Positions 1 through 14,306 of a stretch of 64,000 nt of DNA are shown one piece after another. Every line of letters begins with the position of its first letter. The first letter of the stretch is position 1. The stretch comes from Embiotoca jacksoni (lineage: Eukaryota; Chordata; Actinopteri; Embiotocidae), in the NCBI GenBank assembly GCA_022577435.1, contig JAKOON010000021.1, forward strand, positions 9,567,199 to 9,631,198, read 5' to 3'. Below the pieces are notes generated by a model that was given only the letters and a program-made list of their open reading frames with translations, was not told the DNA's origin and ran no database searches. A program made the translations under genes and the position numbers.

Positions 1-3000
1 TTATTCCATTTCAAAGGTGCACAGTACAACCAAGCGGAAACCCACCGTGACGTCACCCATTGTAATTTGAACTGCCGTTTTGCAGCCTCTTTTGATATTT
101 TGACCATCGCCATCTTGTCTTTTTCGGAGCTAGAAGTGATCATAGATCGACGAGCTGGGGAGGAACAAGTAGCGAATCTGACTCGATTTGACTGAGGAAC
201 CGATGACACTATGCCCCGCCCACCTAGACGGGACACCTGCCTGCACCCCAGGCCTGTCAATATAACCAGACACACCCCCGAACATACCGCATTTGGAGGC
301 CTGATATTTAGTTAATTTTGAAATGATTTCCTGATGGACTGCCAGAACACTGATCAGAGGGAATTATTTTAACGAATGATGCTGTAATGACTTGTGGAAA
401 ATTTTTTTACTGACTTCAATGGAAAAGTTGAATAGGAGTCTTTTGGAGCCAGAGGCTTTTTGTAGTCAGCCCCTGGTGACTATGAGTGGTACTGCACATT
501 AAGGAATTTCCCTATTGACTTCTCTTTTCAGCCCCATCCCTTCTTAAACACAGTCTATGATAGAACCTGAAACCAGCGCAGTAGTTCCTGGATCGTGTAC
601 TGTTGTGACTTGAAGAGGTGTGAGGTCATTTGGAAGCTTAAGCAGCACAGCTTTGAATCAGAGAAGAGTGTTCGGATGCCCTTTGTGAGATTTGGAAAGC
701 AAAAAAACTAACTGTAATCAATATTTAAGGCCATGATGCCAGCTGTCACTTAGAGGCAGTCCGTGTTTTGATGCAAGAAAAACTCCAAAGGTCAGTAAAT
801 ATCATCTCAGTGGAAAGCTTCAAACTTGTCAAAATCTTTTCATACAAACATCCAGATGTCAGGGAGGTTTTAAAATCCGAGGTCTGACAGGAAGCGATAT
901 TTTTGCTTGGCAGTTTTGTTTTCCCTGAGGTTCTAGTGTGTGTTTGTGTGTCTGGGAGGGGTGAGGTATTTGAACTTGACATGAAAGTTCACTTCCACAC
1001 TCTGGCCCTCTTAAACCGCGGAGGAGGAGCTGCAACCAGAAGCCATGTTTCCTCCCTCCTTCGCCACTTGACAAAAACCCGAGAGCTCTTTAGCATCGAG
1101 GCTCCGATATCAAAGAGGAATTAGCTCACCCAGTCTGCATCATGTGTGATTAAGGACCGTCAGATGACACACACACAAATGCAGGCAGACTCAGCAAGTG
1201 TTGACACAATGATGTCTGTATTGCCAAATAAAGCCAAAAATCCAGATCTGAGCCTCACAACATTGTTCCCCTGCTGTACATTTTACCGATAAGAGCCATC
1301 AAAGCGGATTTGATGCACAGTTTAATCCCTTCCACTGCCGTATGTAACAAGTATCACTCCCTTTTCATTTTTCTCTCTGTTGTCGCAAGCTGAAAGCCTG
1401 GGAACCTTTTCATGTCGGGTAATGAAAGTCAGGCATAATTAATGACTCCTAAATCTACAGTATAGTGGTTCATTACAGAATAAGTGTGTACGAGACAAGC
1501 TCTCTTCAACTGAATGAGATTGTTCATTACTTGTAAAGTGTGGTTCAGTAAAATGTCCTTGTGCAGTCTGTGATATTATTTCAGGTTTTATAGAACATGC
1601 TTTGACTGAGCTGCAATCTGGACACGGATTTGTGTGCTTGACTGTTTCCATTTGAAGCCACTTTATACTTAAACTCCTCCACAATTCAAGAGGAAACTTT
1701 GTTCTTTATATTCCCATAATCATTGACTACTTTACAGCCAATGATTTCACACACAAAATGCGACGAGCTTCTAAAAAAATGATGCTCTGTTACAAATGAA
1801 ACCACTGAAAAGTATATGAAATAGTTCAAATCAACTCTAGTTCAACTAAAATACATGTTAATGTATCTGTGTTTATTCAACATATTATGACACAACACTC
1901 ACATTTAATTTTGACTTGTCACCGTCGGTAATACACACAGTAAGTCATGATAATGAACCAACATGCACAAAGGCAGGACCTCCCCGAAGTCCAACGGAGC
2001 CATTGTTACTACACCAGTGCATTGCCTACTTGTTGACTTGTCATAGTAGGCTGTATTGTTGAAAACTGGCAAATATTACTTTAATTAGTCCAGTGATAAA
2101 TGTTCTTCTTATAAGTTTTCATGGTGGTTGCCAAACCAGCTTTTAATTGCATTAGCACCACTGGACTGGAGTGTGGCCCAGTAGGCTGGATAGAAGCACA
2201 GTACATTATACAAAATCTGACTTCATGTTTGGCCCACTGTAGTCCATTTTCATGTTGACGGGTTCAAGCATATTGAACACATAAAAAAAATTGGTTTACG
2301 GCAGGACATTTGTAAAATTGGCGGTTGAAATATAAATGTGTGAATACTCGACCAATCAAAATGTTAAGTGCTGCAAGCCCCACACCCCCAACGTTGCTGT
2401 ACTTTGGAGAGTACTAACCATCCAGACAGGATCATTTTGGGTGTTAAATGAATCTCCTTGGAACCAAATTCAGTCTCTGGTCCCTGCGGTAAAAATGCAG
2501 TTAGAGAAACCGAGTTCGCCAAAAGGTTCCTCGTCCCTGGGGAAAGTTCCTGCAGTGGAAATGTGGCTTTAGAGTATTTTCAAACCGCATCATTGCGACT
2601 TTTACATAAAGATCCCCCCCAGACATGTTTTAGGACATAAAATATACTGTGCTTTAAATAATGACTTTATGAATAACGAAATTACATCTGCTCCTGCTCC
2701 CTCATTGAAATCATCCAGAATCTATGAACGAGTAAATAGTCCACCTGCTGGACAAAAGATGTCTCCTGCTTGACATCACTGTCCATTTTTATTGGAAAAC
2801 AACTTGAGGTTTCAAGTGTCTTGATCACACTTGAGGAGGCGGATCCTTCCTCCACTACTGATCAATACTCCCATTATTTATATTACACCCATCGTCTGCT
2901 GCCGACGCTTCTGCGTCTCGCTCAAAGCTGTCATTAGAGTCTCCGTTGTTTGTTGTTGTTATTGCCCAGTTACCTGGCTCATCCTGTTTTAACTACAGCC

Positions 3001-3202
3001 AATTCATCTACTTCCCCAGCACTGTGCTTCCTTTCAAGGCTCGAAGGAGGAAGGAGGGAGGCAGAAAAGTCTCAGTAAACAGAACAGGTTAAATGAAACA
3101 GTGAAACATGATTAGGTGTATTGTGCATCGGGCAATCGCAAACTTGTTGCTACACTGGACTTCTGTCACTGACATTGTCTCTGTTCTCTAATTCTTTGTC
3201 AG
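1..3202 (+). other. Intron upstream of first visible exon (partial)
   Basis: No exon was recognised here. The preceding exon should end in two bases of an Arg codon, because the exon at 3203 starts with the third base of a codon. I looked for a short exon encoding the end of the II-III linker and did not find one. The first 0.5 kb is a dispersed repeat copy, listed separately. The rest is AT-rich unique-looking sequence. Confidence 0.6.
25..535 (+). repeat. Dispersed repeat family R1, copy 1
   Basis: It begins with ACCAAGCGGAAACCCACCGT and continues with a GACGTCACCCATTG block, a GCCATCTTG block and GGAGCCAGAGG, then an AAGGAATTTCC...ATTG end. The same blocks, in the same order or reverse complemented, occur at 20755-21205, 30505-30835, 54245-54665 and 54930-55190. 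It looks like a non-autonomous fish interspersed repeat. The class is not certain. Confidence 0.6.
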
Positions 3203-3326
3203 GTTTCGGATCCTGTGCAATAGGTTCATCACCCACAAGATGTTCGACCACATTGTGCTCCTCATCATCTTCCTCAACTGCATCACCATCGCCATGGAGA
3301 GGCCTTGCATCAAACCCTCCAGTGCT
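3203..3326 (+). CDS. cacna1g: cacna1g exon: domain III S1 (human exon 19 equivalent, inferred)
   Basis: The acceptor is TTTGTCAG before 3203 and the donor is GTGAGT after 3326. One base completes the preceding codon, followed by 41 codons starting [16 protein letters not shown] and ending IKPSSA. The hydrophobic run [16 protein letters not shown] is S1 of domain III, which begins the third voltage-sensor module. ITHKMFDH and [10 protein letters not shown] are hallmark T-type sequences. The exon ends in phase 0, matching the next exon, which starts with Glu. The surrounding ORFs in other frames have no such similarity. Confidence 0.95.
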
Positions 3327-4083
3327 GTGAGTGTCACAACGAGGATTTAAGAATACAAGCACACACAAGAGCCTGTGAAAATCTACCACTTCACAGCCTT
3401 CAGTGAAAAATGTCTGAGATGTTTCTGTAAAATCAATCAGAAAGAAGCTCAAAACCACAAAAATCTAAACAGAAATGGAGGAAAAAAGGGAAAAAAAAAA
3501 AAAAAAGCACCTGTCAACAAGTCCAACCGTGATGTGCTCTTCGAACACACATTTTCACAAATCACTCCTGGAGTTTTCTCTCTGCAGAGAAATGAAGTGG
3601 AACATTTTGGAAGCAGGGAACCACTCCTGTTTGACTGTGAGCCAGTAGCTTTGGGTAAAGTGCGCCATACCCCTGTATCTGCTGCACTGCATCATAGACA
3701 CCGTCACCTCCGAGGCTAAATGCCTTCGAGTAGAGGAGGACTGGCCGGATGCCTTGCAGCAACACACACACATACATCGATATGTGTCCTTTCCTACTTG
3801 CAGCCGTAGAACACAGCTCAGCCCCTCCACGCATAAACACAATAATTATCACAGTTTTTTTTTCTCACTGAGCGAGGTGTTCCACGGATTTGGACCTAAT
3901 TGCGGCCCGGTCTCGCTGGAACACTCCGTTCTCTTTGTATTGAGGAGACCGCGCTGTTGAAATTGATTCAATTATCCGTGGGGCCGGCGTACGTGGCTAA
4001 TGTCCTGCAAAGGAGAGATTTAATAAATGGAAGCCGCCCTGCAGACCTCAAGTTCTCATCAGAGCAGAGAGATCACACACACA

Positions 4084-4142
<59 letters not shown>

Positions 4143-7100
4143 ATAAAGATGAATTCATTTCTCCCCCTCTCACCTCTACACACACACATATGTTCATACA
4201 CAAAATCCAGTACAGCAGCCACACTTAATATTCACATTAGAAAGCAGTTTTTTTCACACGCACATATATTTTCTCAGCTTCCTTTTTTTTCATTTAATAT
4301 GACAACAACTAGTAAACTATAAACTATTTAGCCTGCCACAATAGAAATTAGCAGCCCGCATGAGCTAATCTCAGCATCTTCACCATTTTCTATTGGAAAT
4401 TCTTTGTATTTATTATTTAGTTCATGATTTAATTTGTCTGAGTTGACTTAAATGTAAATATACAGGTGTAAAAAGTAACCTTAAGTGGATATTTCCATAA
4501 TTTTCCTTCAGGATAGCTGCGTTACAACCAGCATGTTTTTAGACTTAAAAACTGAAAAATAGTGCTCATAGGGGTCATAGTAGCAAATCGCAAAAATCAC
4601 AAAAAAATATGAATTTAAATTGATGTTTTAATTATGAAGTTAGCCAAATTATTTAATTTGGCTAAACTGTAAGTATACACATGAAGAAAATAATCTAAAA
4701 TGGCTAACGTATGACAGAGATTATCATAATTAGCGAGCTAGATTTGTTTAGTATCAGTATCCAAAGCCAAGTTTGTGGTAGTTACATCTGTTACGCAAAA
4801 AGTGTTTAGTTTGAAGTTATTTTCTGCAATTTAGTTAATATTATTTGGTCAACATGTAAGTATACAAATAGGAAAAAAAACTAAACTAAAGTTGATACTG
4901 CAGGCACGCTAGAAGGAGTTTAACAATGGAAGCCGCCCCGCAGACTCATTGATTTCTCACCTCTTTGCTCTGCACATATTTTTAAGTACACAGAACCGAG
5001 CCCCGACGCCACGCTAACATTCACCTCGGAAAGGAGTATTTTCATGTGCACATATATTTTCCCAGCATCCTGCCGTGGCCGTCGTGTCCGGTCCGCATCC
5101 ACGGGGCATTATTGAAATGAGATGGAAATGTATGACGCAGCAAGCAGCCTGAAACAAGAGAACATTACAGTTCTGGAGCTGTGACACTTATTGCTCCTGA
5201 TCTCATTTCGCCTGGGTGGTCATTGCATGATGCTATTTGTTTGTCCGTGTGGGTTGTTTTGTATTAATGAAGCCGATTGTGAATCGATTTCCTCTCGCCG
5301 GTTCTGTTTTTGGCCCGTGTAGAACAACTAAACATGTATCATTTATCACTCCGCTGCTTCTCGTCTGAAGCACCTGCTTTACATCACCCTCGGTGCCAAC
5401 TTGACAAGGCACATGTAATACTCTTAAAAGAGGAATGTGGTCATTGTCACAGAGATAAAGTGTCTCAGTCACAACATTTTAGCGAGGAATGCAGGCTGAA
5501 TAATTAGTTTATTGCCCTGGAAGTTATGTCAACACTTTGCATTTGGCTTGCGGTCCCTTGTTGTTTTGGTTTGGTGCCGGAGGTTGCTTGGATACTGTCG
5601 TCCCGTCGCTCGGTGGAAATGATGGAGGATGATTATAGCACGTATCATGATTTATTATTTCTAATTGAGGTAGGGGACAATACATCACTGTCTAAAGCTC
5701 CTAAATTGAATCATATCCGCATCAGGAGTATACAATACGATCAATCTGCGGTTTCAGCGTGCGCGTCATCTGCTCCAGACGACGTTAGATAAAGAGATGT
5801 CGATACACGGAGGACCGTGATGAAAGCTTTCCAGGAGGTGTGGGTTGACTCTGTTGCTCAGGAACACATGAAAGGTTTATAATTGTGCAATTGAATGCTG
5901 CTTGCTATCATTATACAACGGAGGATTTTGAGTTCCTTAAAAGTCAAGAACTACACAGAGCCTCTCAGGCATCCAGAGCTTCCAGTGTAAATCACCTACT
6001 GGAAGTGTTTAGCACTGGGTATTGTTTTCACTGGCGTGCAACTAAGCAAAGTGCCTCTCGGTTTAAGTCATAGCTGGCCTCTGCCATGATGTTCAGTGTG
6101 GCTGAGCTGGAAACAAACTCTTCATGCTGATGGCTTGTGGTTCGCTGAGTTGTGGTCAGGCAAACTCGATGCTAAGCGTTGAACTGGGACTAACGACACC
6201 ACCGCCGCTCGAGATGAGGAAGCAGCCCTGGATCTCTGTCACTGTCGGTTACAATCACTCTCAATCAGACATCAGTTAAAAGTATACACAAGCTTTGAAG
6301 GAAAGCACCCACTGCACATAAAAAGAAACAAAATCTACTGACTTACTGAAAAGCTATTATCTCCTGATGATTTGTTGGAGGAAAACACTTTAGGAATTTT
6401 TTTTTTACTTTGACTCCCTCTGTTTATTCATTCATTCAGTCTTTATGCTTCTTTAATAATTCAAAATTAGTTTTGTTTAGCTTCTTTAACATTGTTCGTT
6501 GAGAATTTTTCTGAGTTAGCCTCAATGTAAATATGTAGGTATAAAAAGTAAGATTAAATAGAAATTGTGCTTCATTTTTTATTTTTTTTGTCAGGACAGC
6601 TACAACATGCACTAATACAACCTGCATGTTTTTGGCCTTAAAAACTGAAAACCGCATGTATGAGTCCATTTAATTTGGCTAAAATGTAAGTTTACATATG
6701 AAGGACGAACACTGGCCGATTGGTAGTGAATACATAAGAAGAAATCAAGTTCTGTTGTGCGTAGTTTTTGCCAGTTAGGCAAGTAGCTAAAATGACTGTG
6801 GCTAATTACGATACTTACATTTGTAGAGTACATTGTACCTGCCAGAGTTTAAAAAAATTGCGTTATTTTTCCAAGCTAAGCTTGTAGAAGAACATTCTCA
6901 GCTTTTTATGATTTTTTTTATTCTGACTTTATTTTCTATTTATGATTTATTATAACTCATTTGACTGACAGGTCACATGTTTTTACAAAGTAACTTAAAG
7001 TTCATACATGCAACATATTGTGTATTAAACTTACATTAATTTAATGTTAACAGGCTGTTTAAACCAATCAGATGTTTTTAAAATTATTTTCAGTTCAGGT

Positions 7101-10100
7101 GCACAAATTATAGTCATATACATTATATCTGTAATCCTGTGTTTTATTTTTGCAGGGTAGAAACAAGTTTTAGTTATTTACTGCAAAAGTTCAGACAGAA
7201 AGCTACTGTATATTGTTTATCCTGCCAGAGCTAAAGATAGCAAGCTCGTAATGTTATTGTACAAAACCAAAATACACACTCTTTCGCCAGCTTGTGCATT
7301 AGATCGACAGCAATTTGAGGCAAACTGTTGACCTGGTGAATTTACTGTATGTCTTATGAAGGCATAGGCTACTACACAACATGGATGTTTATAAGGAAGG
7401 ACAGTATGAACTCTCGGTCACAGACAGAGACGGGAACGGCTGCTGTTAAGACTGGAATTTGTAAACCCTCTCAACGACAGCATTCCCAGTGATGTCATGC
7501 CTGATATTCCCAGAGACTTTACAAAAATCGCTGCAGGACTTCTGTGTGTGTGTGTGTGTGTGTGTTTTCCCTCAGAGCATGTGTGATGGTAGTCGGAGGC
7601 CGTGGGAAAGGCAGTCACCTACACCCACTCACACACAATATCACACACACACACACACACACACACTGACATTTAGTGGCAGATCAGGGTCGCCTCCGAC
7701 ATAGGGGGAGCAGGGTAAATAAGCAGTCGGTGAAGGGATCTTATTCTTACTAGCCTGCTTGTTTTCTCTCCTCAGACCTTGTTTAGCTCAGTAAACAGGC
7801 TCCCATCCTCTTCTGCATGCACACACACACACACACACACGCACGCACACGCACACAAAACTGAGCGAAGCTGCCTCGGGCAACAGGGAAAACATGGGAG
7901 TGCAATGATGTGACTGTGCGGATGGAGGTCCGATAGCTTGAGTTTTATGGTGTTGTGTTGTGTGCACGCTCACACAACAAAATGATGGTGCTTGTTTTGA
8001 AAAATCTCTGATGAAAAAATAAAAGATCTGATGTAATATGCTTGTTTTGTTTGAGAAAAGTTCATTTCAACTGTCAGTTTTGTTTGTTTTTTCAATATAA
8101 AATAAAGGGTTTCACAACATGTTGCAAAGGTGAAATAATTACAGTTCACGTGATTCAGGCAGATCTTTAAACAAAATTAATTATTTTTTATATCATATTT
8201 TATTGCATCTTATTTTGTAGTCTTTTGTAACGCCCGAATTTCCCCCACAGGGATCAGTAAAGTGTTTTTTCTTTTCTTAAGTTTATTTAGAGAGCATTTT
8301 TTTTTCACCACCTTGTTTAAATATTTCTTGCAGCGCTAATAAAGAGTAAACCTTATAATTGCCTGCCAGCCATCATTAGAGAGTCCAACAGGGGTGTTTG
8401 TAAAATGATGTTTTTAGATAGTGTGCGAGGAAAAAAGCTCCCTCATACATTATTCAGCTGCACACTAGATCTGTTTAGAAGCAAACAACAAACTCAGGAG
8501 AAAAACACGCTCATAAGAAAAATTTGAATTTTAAGTCATTAACACAACCTCGGCTCAACAAGTTGTCTTTTTTTTTCGGCAGGAGCGGATTTTCCTGACA
8601 TTGTCCAACTACATCTTCACAGCGATCTTCGTGACTGAGATGACCGTAAAGGTAAGGCTTTCCAACTTGCTATCACGGTAAAGCGTGAAATAGACACGCC
8701 AGTCCACTAAAGCAAAACGTGAGATGGCCACGCTTTGCGCTGTCTCGGTGTGAAAGTTACACGTTGTCCTGTAGTGACCCCAAATGAAACCTACTGAATG
8801 CTTAAAGCCATCCGTGTTAAGTGGTGGGTGTTTTTCCAGGACCCAAATGCAAGCTCACAGACTCGAGGTTTCAAGTCCCAAAAATACAGTCTTTATTGTC
8901 CAAAAAACAAACAAAAAACTACAAACCAAAAGGTGGCACCGAGCGTGTCCACTTTACGTCCAGTCGGGAGGGCAACTCAACCGACAGCTCCAGGGGGACA
9001 CGGGTAACAGGGCAGCCGGCAGACCAGCGGAAGGGACGGCGTCAACAATCTTCCGAGCCGGGAGGGCAACTCCACCGACTGGTGATTTTGACGGGGGATA
9101 TCCGCAGGAGACACAGAGGCCAGAGGAACGGGAACGGGAACGGGAACAGGTACAGGACTGACGGGGAGCTGACGGGGAGCAGACGGAAGACGGACAGAGA
9201 GCAGACAGAGGACGGACGGGTGGCTAAACAAAAATGCACCGACAACCAGAGTTGTGCAGGGGCAGGTTACATATAGTCCGGGGAGGTGATCAGGGAGATG
9301 CAGCACACCTGCAGGTGGTGATCAGGGGTAAGTGGCTGCATCTGCTGGGACCGGTGAGGGGCGTGGCCACGGGAGGTGAGTGGTGTGGCCACAGACAAAG
9401 ACAGGGGACACAGGAGGAGAGGTGATCGGGGGCAAAAACGGAGGAAAAAACTGGACTCCTGACAATGTGATTTAGAAAATGAAACTTTTAGCAAAAAGAC
9501 ATGTTTGGGATTAATAAATAATCACGTGGTTGCGGTTAAGGAAAAATAACATGGTTGGGGTTTTGAAACAAAAAAACAACTCAAGAAAATTGAGAATTGT
9601 CACCTGGATTCAAACCCCATCGTCCCTCATGGTAGTCTGTGACTAATGCCAACAAGTCACCCCTTCTTCCTCTTAATACTGCCAAAACAAAGTCCTTTGT
9701 ACTTGGTCTTAAAACCTCTGTTGCCAGACCCTGCTCACATGATCCTGCGTCACATGATAATTATGTGCGTGTGAGTTTCACGCTTACAAAGCGTGAAACT
9801 TTCATGCCCAAAGTGGACCAACGGGTCTATTTCATGCGCTGCCGTGATACTGGGTTGGAATCTCCACTCTTTCATAGAATCCGTTGTAAAACCTTGCTGT
9901 GGGAGTACAGACTACATTTAATCTTACTTCCTTAAACCTGGTGTAACATTTCAAAATATTTGTATCACTTTACCTTCATGTGATGGGATAGGATACGACC
10001 ATATTCTTATACTATATACGCCACGATGAGGGATGATGAAAAGTTCAGAGACTGCTCCTGTTGCGCACGAACAGGGTGAAGCACTGTGACGTACAGTGAG

Positions 10101-11133
10101 CAAAGGGAAGCTATAACCTTTGTGAGTACATATTCCAAGTTATAATGCTCCACCAACATCAGCACCTGAGCTCCACCCAATTTTGTGATAACTCGTCAGG
10201 GCTCATCTGCGATTTTGCCGTGGACTTCAACAGAGTGCACATCAAATTTTGTGTCAAACTCTAGAAATTGCCAACAGAGACCATTGAAATCCTTCAGAAA
10301 ACCTCCAACGAAGAAGCTATGAGGCGTTGTGTTCTGTGTTTTGGGTGACATTCAACTTCCAGAGGGGCAGAACGTCACCGTCCGAGTCCAAAAAAAGGTG
10401 CATCAGTTGGGTTTTCTTTGACATTTGAGGGGTTGTGCGCCGTGAATTCATCCTCCAGCGTCAGTCTGTCAGTTCTACTGAGATGTTTGGAAGCATTTCA
10501 GGGAAACTATTTAGTGCAAAAGACCTTAACTGTTGCGTGATGGCACTTTGGTTCTCCAACATGACAACATGGCCGCTCACAGAGAGCTGAAAATACACAA
10601 GTTTCTCACCTGCAACGACACAATTGTCGCTGCCCACCACCCACACTCACACCCATACTTTGATGTGCGCTCTTTGCTTAAGTTTCAGGTCCATGTTAAA
10701 ACTGCAATGTGCACAGATTAGTGTTCACAAAGGCACTCGTAACTCAGGTTCTGATGTTGATCGATAGAGCAACGCAACCCAGAATACTTTCTGACGAAGG
10801 TTATAGCTTCCTGCTTCTCCACGTATGTTTCCATGCTGCGCTCCATTTGCTCTAACAGGAGCAGCCACTGAACTTTTTGATTCCCTCCTCATATTTTTTA
10901 TTCATTCATCCCTGACTTCTGCTCTTTCTCACTCAGTTGACATCAGCTCTTGCTCCACTACATATTTAGCAGGTCGGGATTCTCTGGCGGCATAAAAACA
11001 CCGGTTGGCTCTCATCGTGACCTCTCATACGCAACAACATGCAAGGCATCTGTGTGTGTGTGGGGGGGGGTAGAGAGTTGGAGTGTGTGTGTGTGTGGGG
11101 GGGGGGGGGTTGTAAGACTCTAACAGACAGCGA

Positions 11134-11165
<32 letters not shown>

Positions 11166-11345
11166 ACGGCTCTTCCAAAATACTAAGAGGAGGATTGTCT
11201 CGCCAGTATTCAAATGGCGTGGCTCTGAGTGGAGGTCCATGCAGGCGTGGGCAGCAGCGAACAGACAGAGGGGAGGAAAGTTCATGGGTGTCACTCATTC
11301 AAAGCCTGTCTCTATTTTTGGTTCCAGTGGCTCTCAAACGTAGGG

Positions 11346-11410
<65 letters not shown>

Positions 11411-14217
11411 ACAAACACACACAAACACACACACAAACAAACACCCAGGGCGCTGGTTATAGCATTTAATGGCCAAGTGATCTTTCAGTGTTGTGCAAAA
11501 ACACAGCAGTAATGATTGGTTTGCAACAAACATGTTTCCAAGTCAAAACTTTTAACTGCATCAGTTTGACAGCTGGAGTTACTGGAAACTTTCCTGATAA
11601 ATAATGCATTGTGTTAATGCTGAAACAGAACTTTTAGGTTTCTCACAACACGTCAGTGTAGATGTCTGAGTTAGCAGTTCTATGAGAGCAATGTGAATTT
11701 CAGAATTTCTTAGACGATGCTGTTTAACTTGGAGTTAAAATTACGCATTAGCTTTTCATAAAAACTTTAAAGATTCGAGACATGTCCAAAAACATGAATA
11801 AAAAAAAAAAATCTACAACACCAATGTTGCCCATATGAAATGCTGCTTTCATATTGATGACAGTAAGATTGTGAACTCAATGATCCCCTCCCAACATGTT
11901 TTAAGATCTTCGGGGGAAAAGTTATTTGAATCATATGATGGGTTTTCCACAAAAAGTAAAAATCAATCATTTCTGGATCCAAGTACAATACCTGTCAAAA
12001 AGAGCCGGTTTGATCATAGTATTTAATCTTTTTTCTTTTTTGAAGACATTTTAAACGTTTTTGAAATCTTCCTACCAAACTGACCTTCATGTCTTATATT
12101 AATGTTGAACTTCTCATTTCGTCTCACATAGTTAACCAGTTTTTGTTAACTTTTGACAAGGCTCACCTAAATAACATTTCAGGTGACGACCTCATGAAGC
12201 TGCACAAGAAATGATATGTAGTCTGTCGGGCTGTTATCTAAATAGTGGCTACTTTGAGGAATCTAATATATGAAACATGAAATATGAATGCTGCAGTCTT
12301 TTTTTTTTCTCACTACATATTTCCATTTGTGTTGTTTTTTTTTATACTTTTCCTGTAGAAAATAATAATAATAAATACAATAAATGAGTAGGTCTGTCAT
12401 AACTTTTGATTGGTACTGTACCTTTAATGTAAAAAGAATGTCAATCTTTCCTTCAAAAATGTAAAGTAGTATAAAACAGCATAAACAAAAGTAAACAACC
12501 TGTCTTTGTTCATAAATTGACAACCTCTTTGATGACTCCCCAGACATATTTTGCATACTGTATACAGTAGGTACTGATTTGCATCAACTAATTTGACTGA
12601 TCTTTGATCCATCTGCCTCTTATCTCGTCAGCTGCGATAGGTGCTTAGAAATGCATAAAAAAAAAAATAGTCCGGGCCTGATTTAATAAGTTTGAGCTCA
12701 ACAGAACCAAAGTCAGCCCATATCTGTTATTTTCTGGAATGCAAATTGCTTTACGGGCTGAATAAATGATGAGCGGAACGTATGGAATCAGAAACGAGGG
12801 TTGGAAAACTTGCAGCTTTTTTGATCTTCGCTGCCAAGTAAACAATCACTCTACAAAGTCAATAAGCCGGGCATATGGGACATTAGGCAGGGACTCTTAA
12901 TAATATGCTAAAACGGCCTGATAGCAAACAAATCTGCAGCCGCACTGACAAAAACATAGAATTTCTGTATTCGTGTATCATTTTCTGCCACTTATATTTA
13001 GAGTGAATAACTCATTTTAAATATTATCCAGCTGGAACTGATGCAGTCTACTCTGTGTTATCTGCTGTGTCACTAACATACAGTAACTCCACTATTCTTT
13101 ATATTCATGTAAAATGTCCCCCTTCCTGTCCAGATCGTGGCTTTGGGCTGGTGTTTCGGGGACAAGTCCTACCTGAGGAGCAGCTGGAACATCCTGGACG
13201 GGATGTTGGTGATTATTTCCGTCATTGACATCCTGGTGTCTCTCATCTCCAACACGGGAACCAAGATCCTGGGCATGCTCAGAGTGCTGAGGCTGCTGAG
13301 GACCCTGAGGCCGCTACGGTAAGCGTCTCTGCCAGGGACGTACAAAATTATAGACAAACAAACGCACGCAGAAGACAGACAACCACAGCCTGAAGCTGGT
13401 GGAAAGAATCGTAAAACAAAGTCTTACCTTTCATACCGTAAGATCTGATATATATCGCTAGTTGGTGGGCAGCAACGCAAAAACACTGATACACAGTCAT
13501 AGTACGAGCAAAAACACTGATGCGAGGGACAAACAAAGGCAGTTTACGATCAGCATAATCAATGTGACATCAGTACACATGTATGTAGAGTCATAGTATG
13601 AGCAAAAACACTGATACACAGTCATAGTATGAGCAAAAACACTGCTACACAGTCATAGTACGAGCACGGGTGTTTGTTCAAGCACCGGAGATCAGCTGAT
13701 GTACGCACACACACCGTTTAGTTGTGGTCATTTCTAAGGTTGTGTAACCGGGGCAAAGTTTACAGACAATACTCAATCATGTCTATTGCATTTAATTGTT
13801 TTAATTTAATAAGATCAACAATATCAGCATTGAATGATTGTTCTGGATTACTCATCTAAAGTGTTATTGTTCAATTTCAGTCACGACACATTCCAGATGT
13901 GCAAATGTTTCAGAATAAGAGCCTCGTTATGAAATTAAGAGTTACTGTTTACTGATATGCTCGAGGGCTTTTAATTTGAAAGAGATACAGGAAGTGTTGA
14001 GTTTGTAGAGAATCTAATGCAGTAGCTGAAGCAGATCAAGAGAAGTGCGAGCATTTGAGTTCATAGCTTGTAGAAAAAAAAAAAGTGTTACCAGCATAAC
14101 TACATCTATGGGTATAAGTCTACCTATTTATATATATTTATTTGTTTTGTTTTCATATGGGGGGTGGACAAAAACTGAACTCCCTCTTATATTTGACACC
14201 CTTGGAGCTTTTGGGAA

Positions 14218-14306
<89 letters not shown>

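Larger units (their letters stand above)
3327..8582 (+). other. Intron, 5.3 kb, with ancient internal duplications
   Basis: No exon was recognised. It holds a poly-A run at 3490-3506, CA/TG microsatellites at 4074-4139, 7543-7564, 7641-7666 and 7820-7857, and two diverged direct duplications (4011-4290 with 4913-5070, and 4438-4730 with 6512-6810). Near 8229-8262 the text AATTTCCCCCACAGGGATCA followed by GTAAAG resembles the 3' tail of fish LINE/SINE elements. Confidence 0.6.
8652..13133 (+). other. Intron, 4.5 kb, dominated by transposon relics
   Basis: It contains a nested inverted-repeat element at 8671-9853, a decayed mariner at 10026-10895, and a microsatellite cluster at 11050-11444 (TG, G runs, CA). 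From 11445 to 13133 I see only AT-rich intronic sequence. No exon was recognised. Confidence 0.65.

Noticed and set aside
3121..3458. Other-frame and antisense ORFs over the domain III S1 exon
   Set aside because: They are shadows of the real exon, whose frame matches T-type channels and has proper splice borders.
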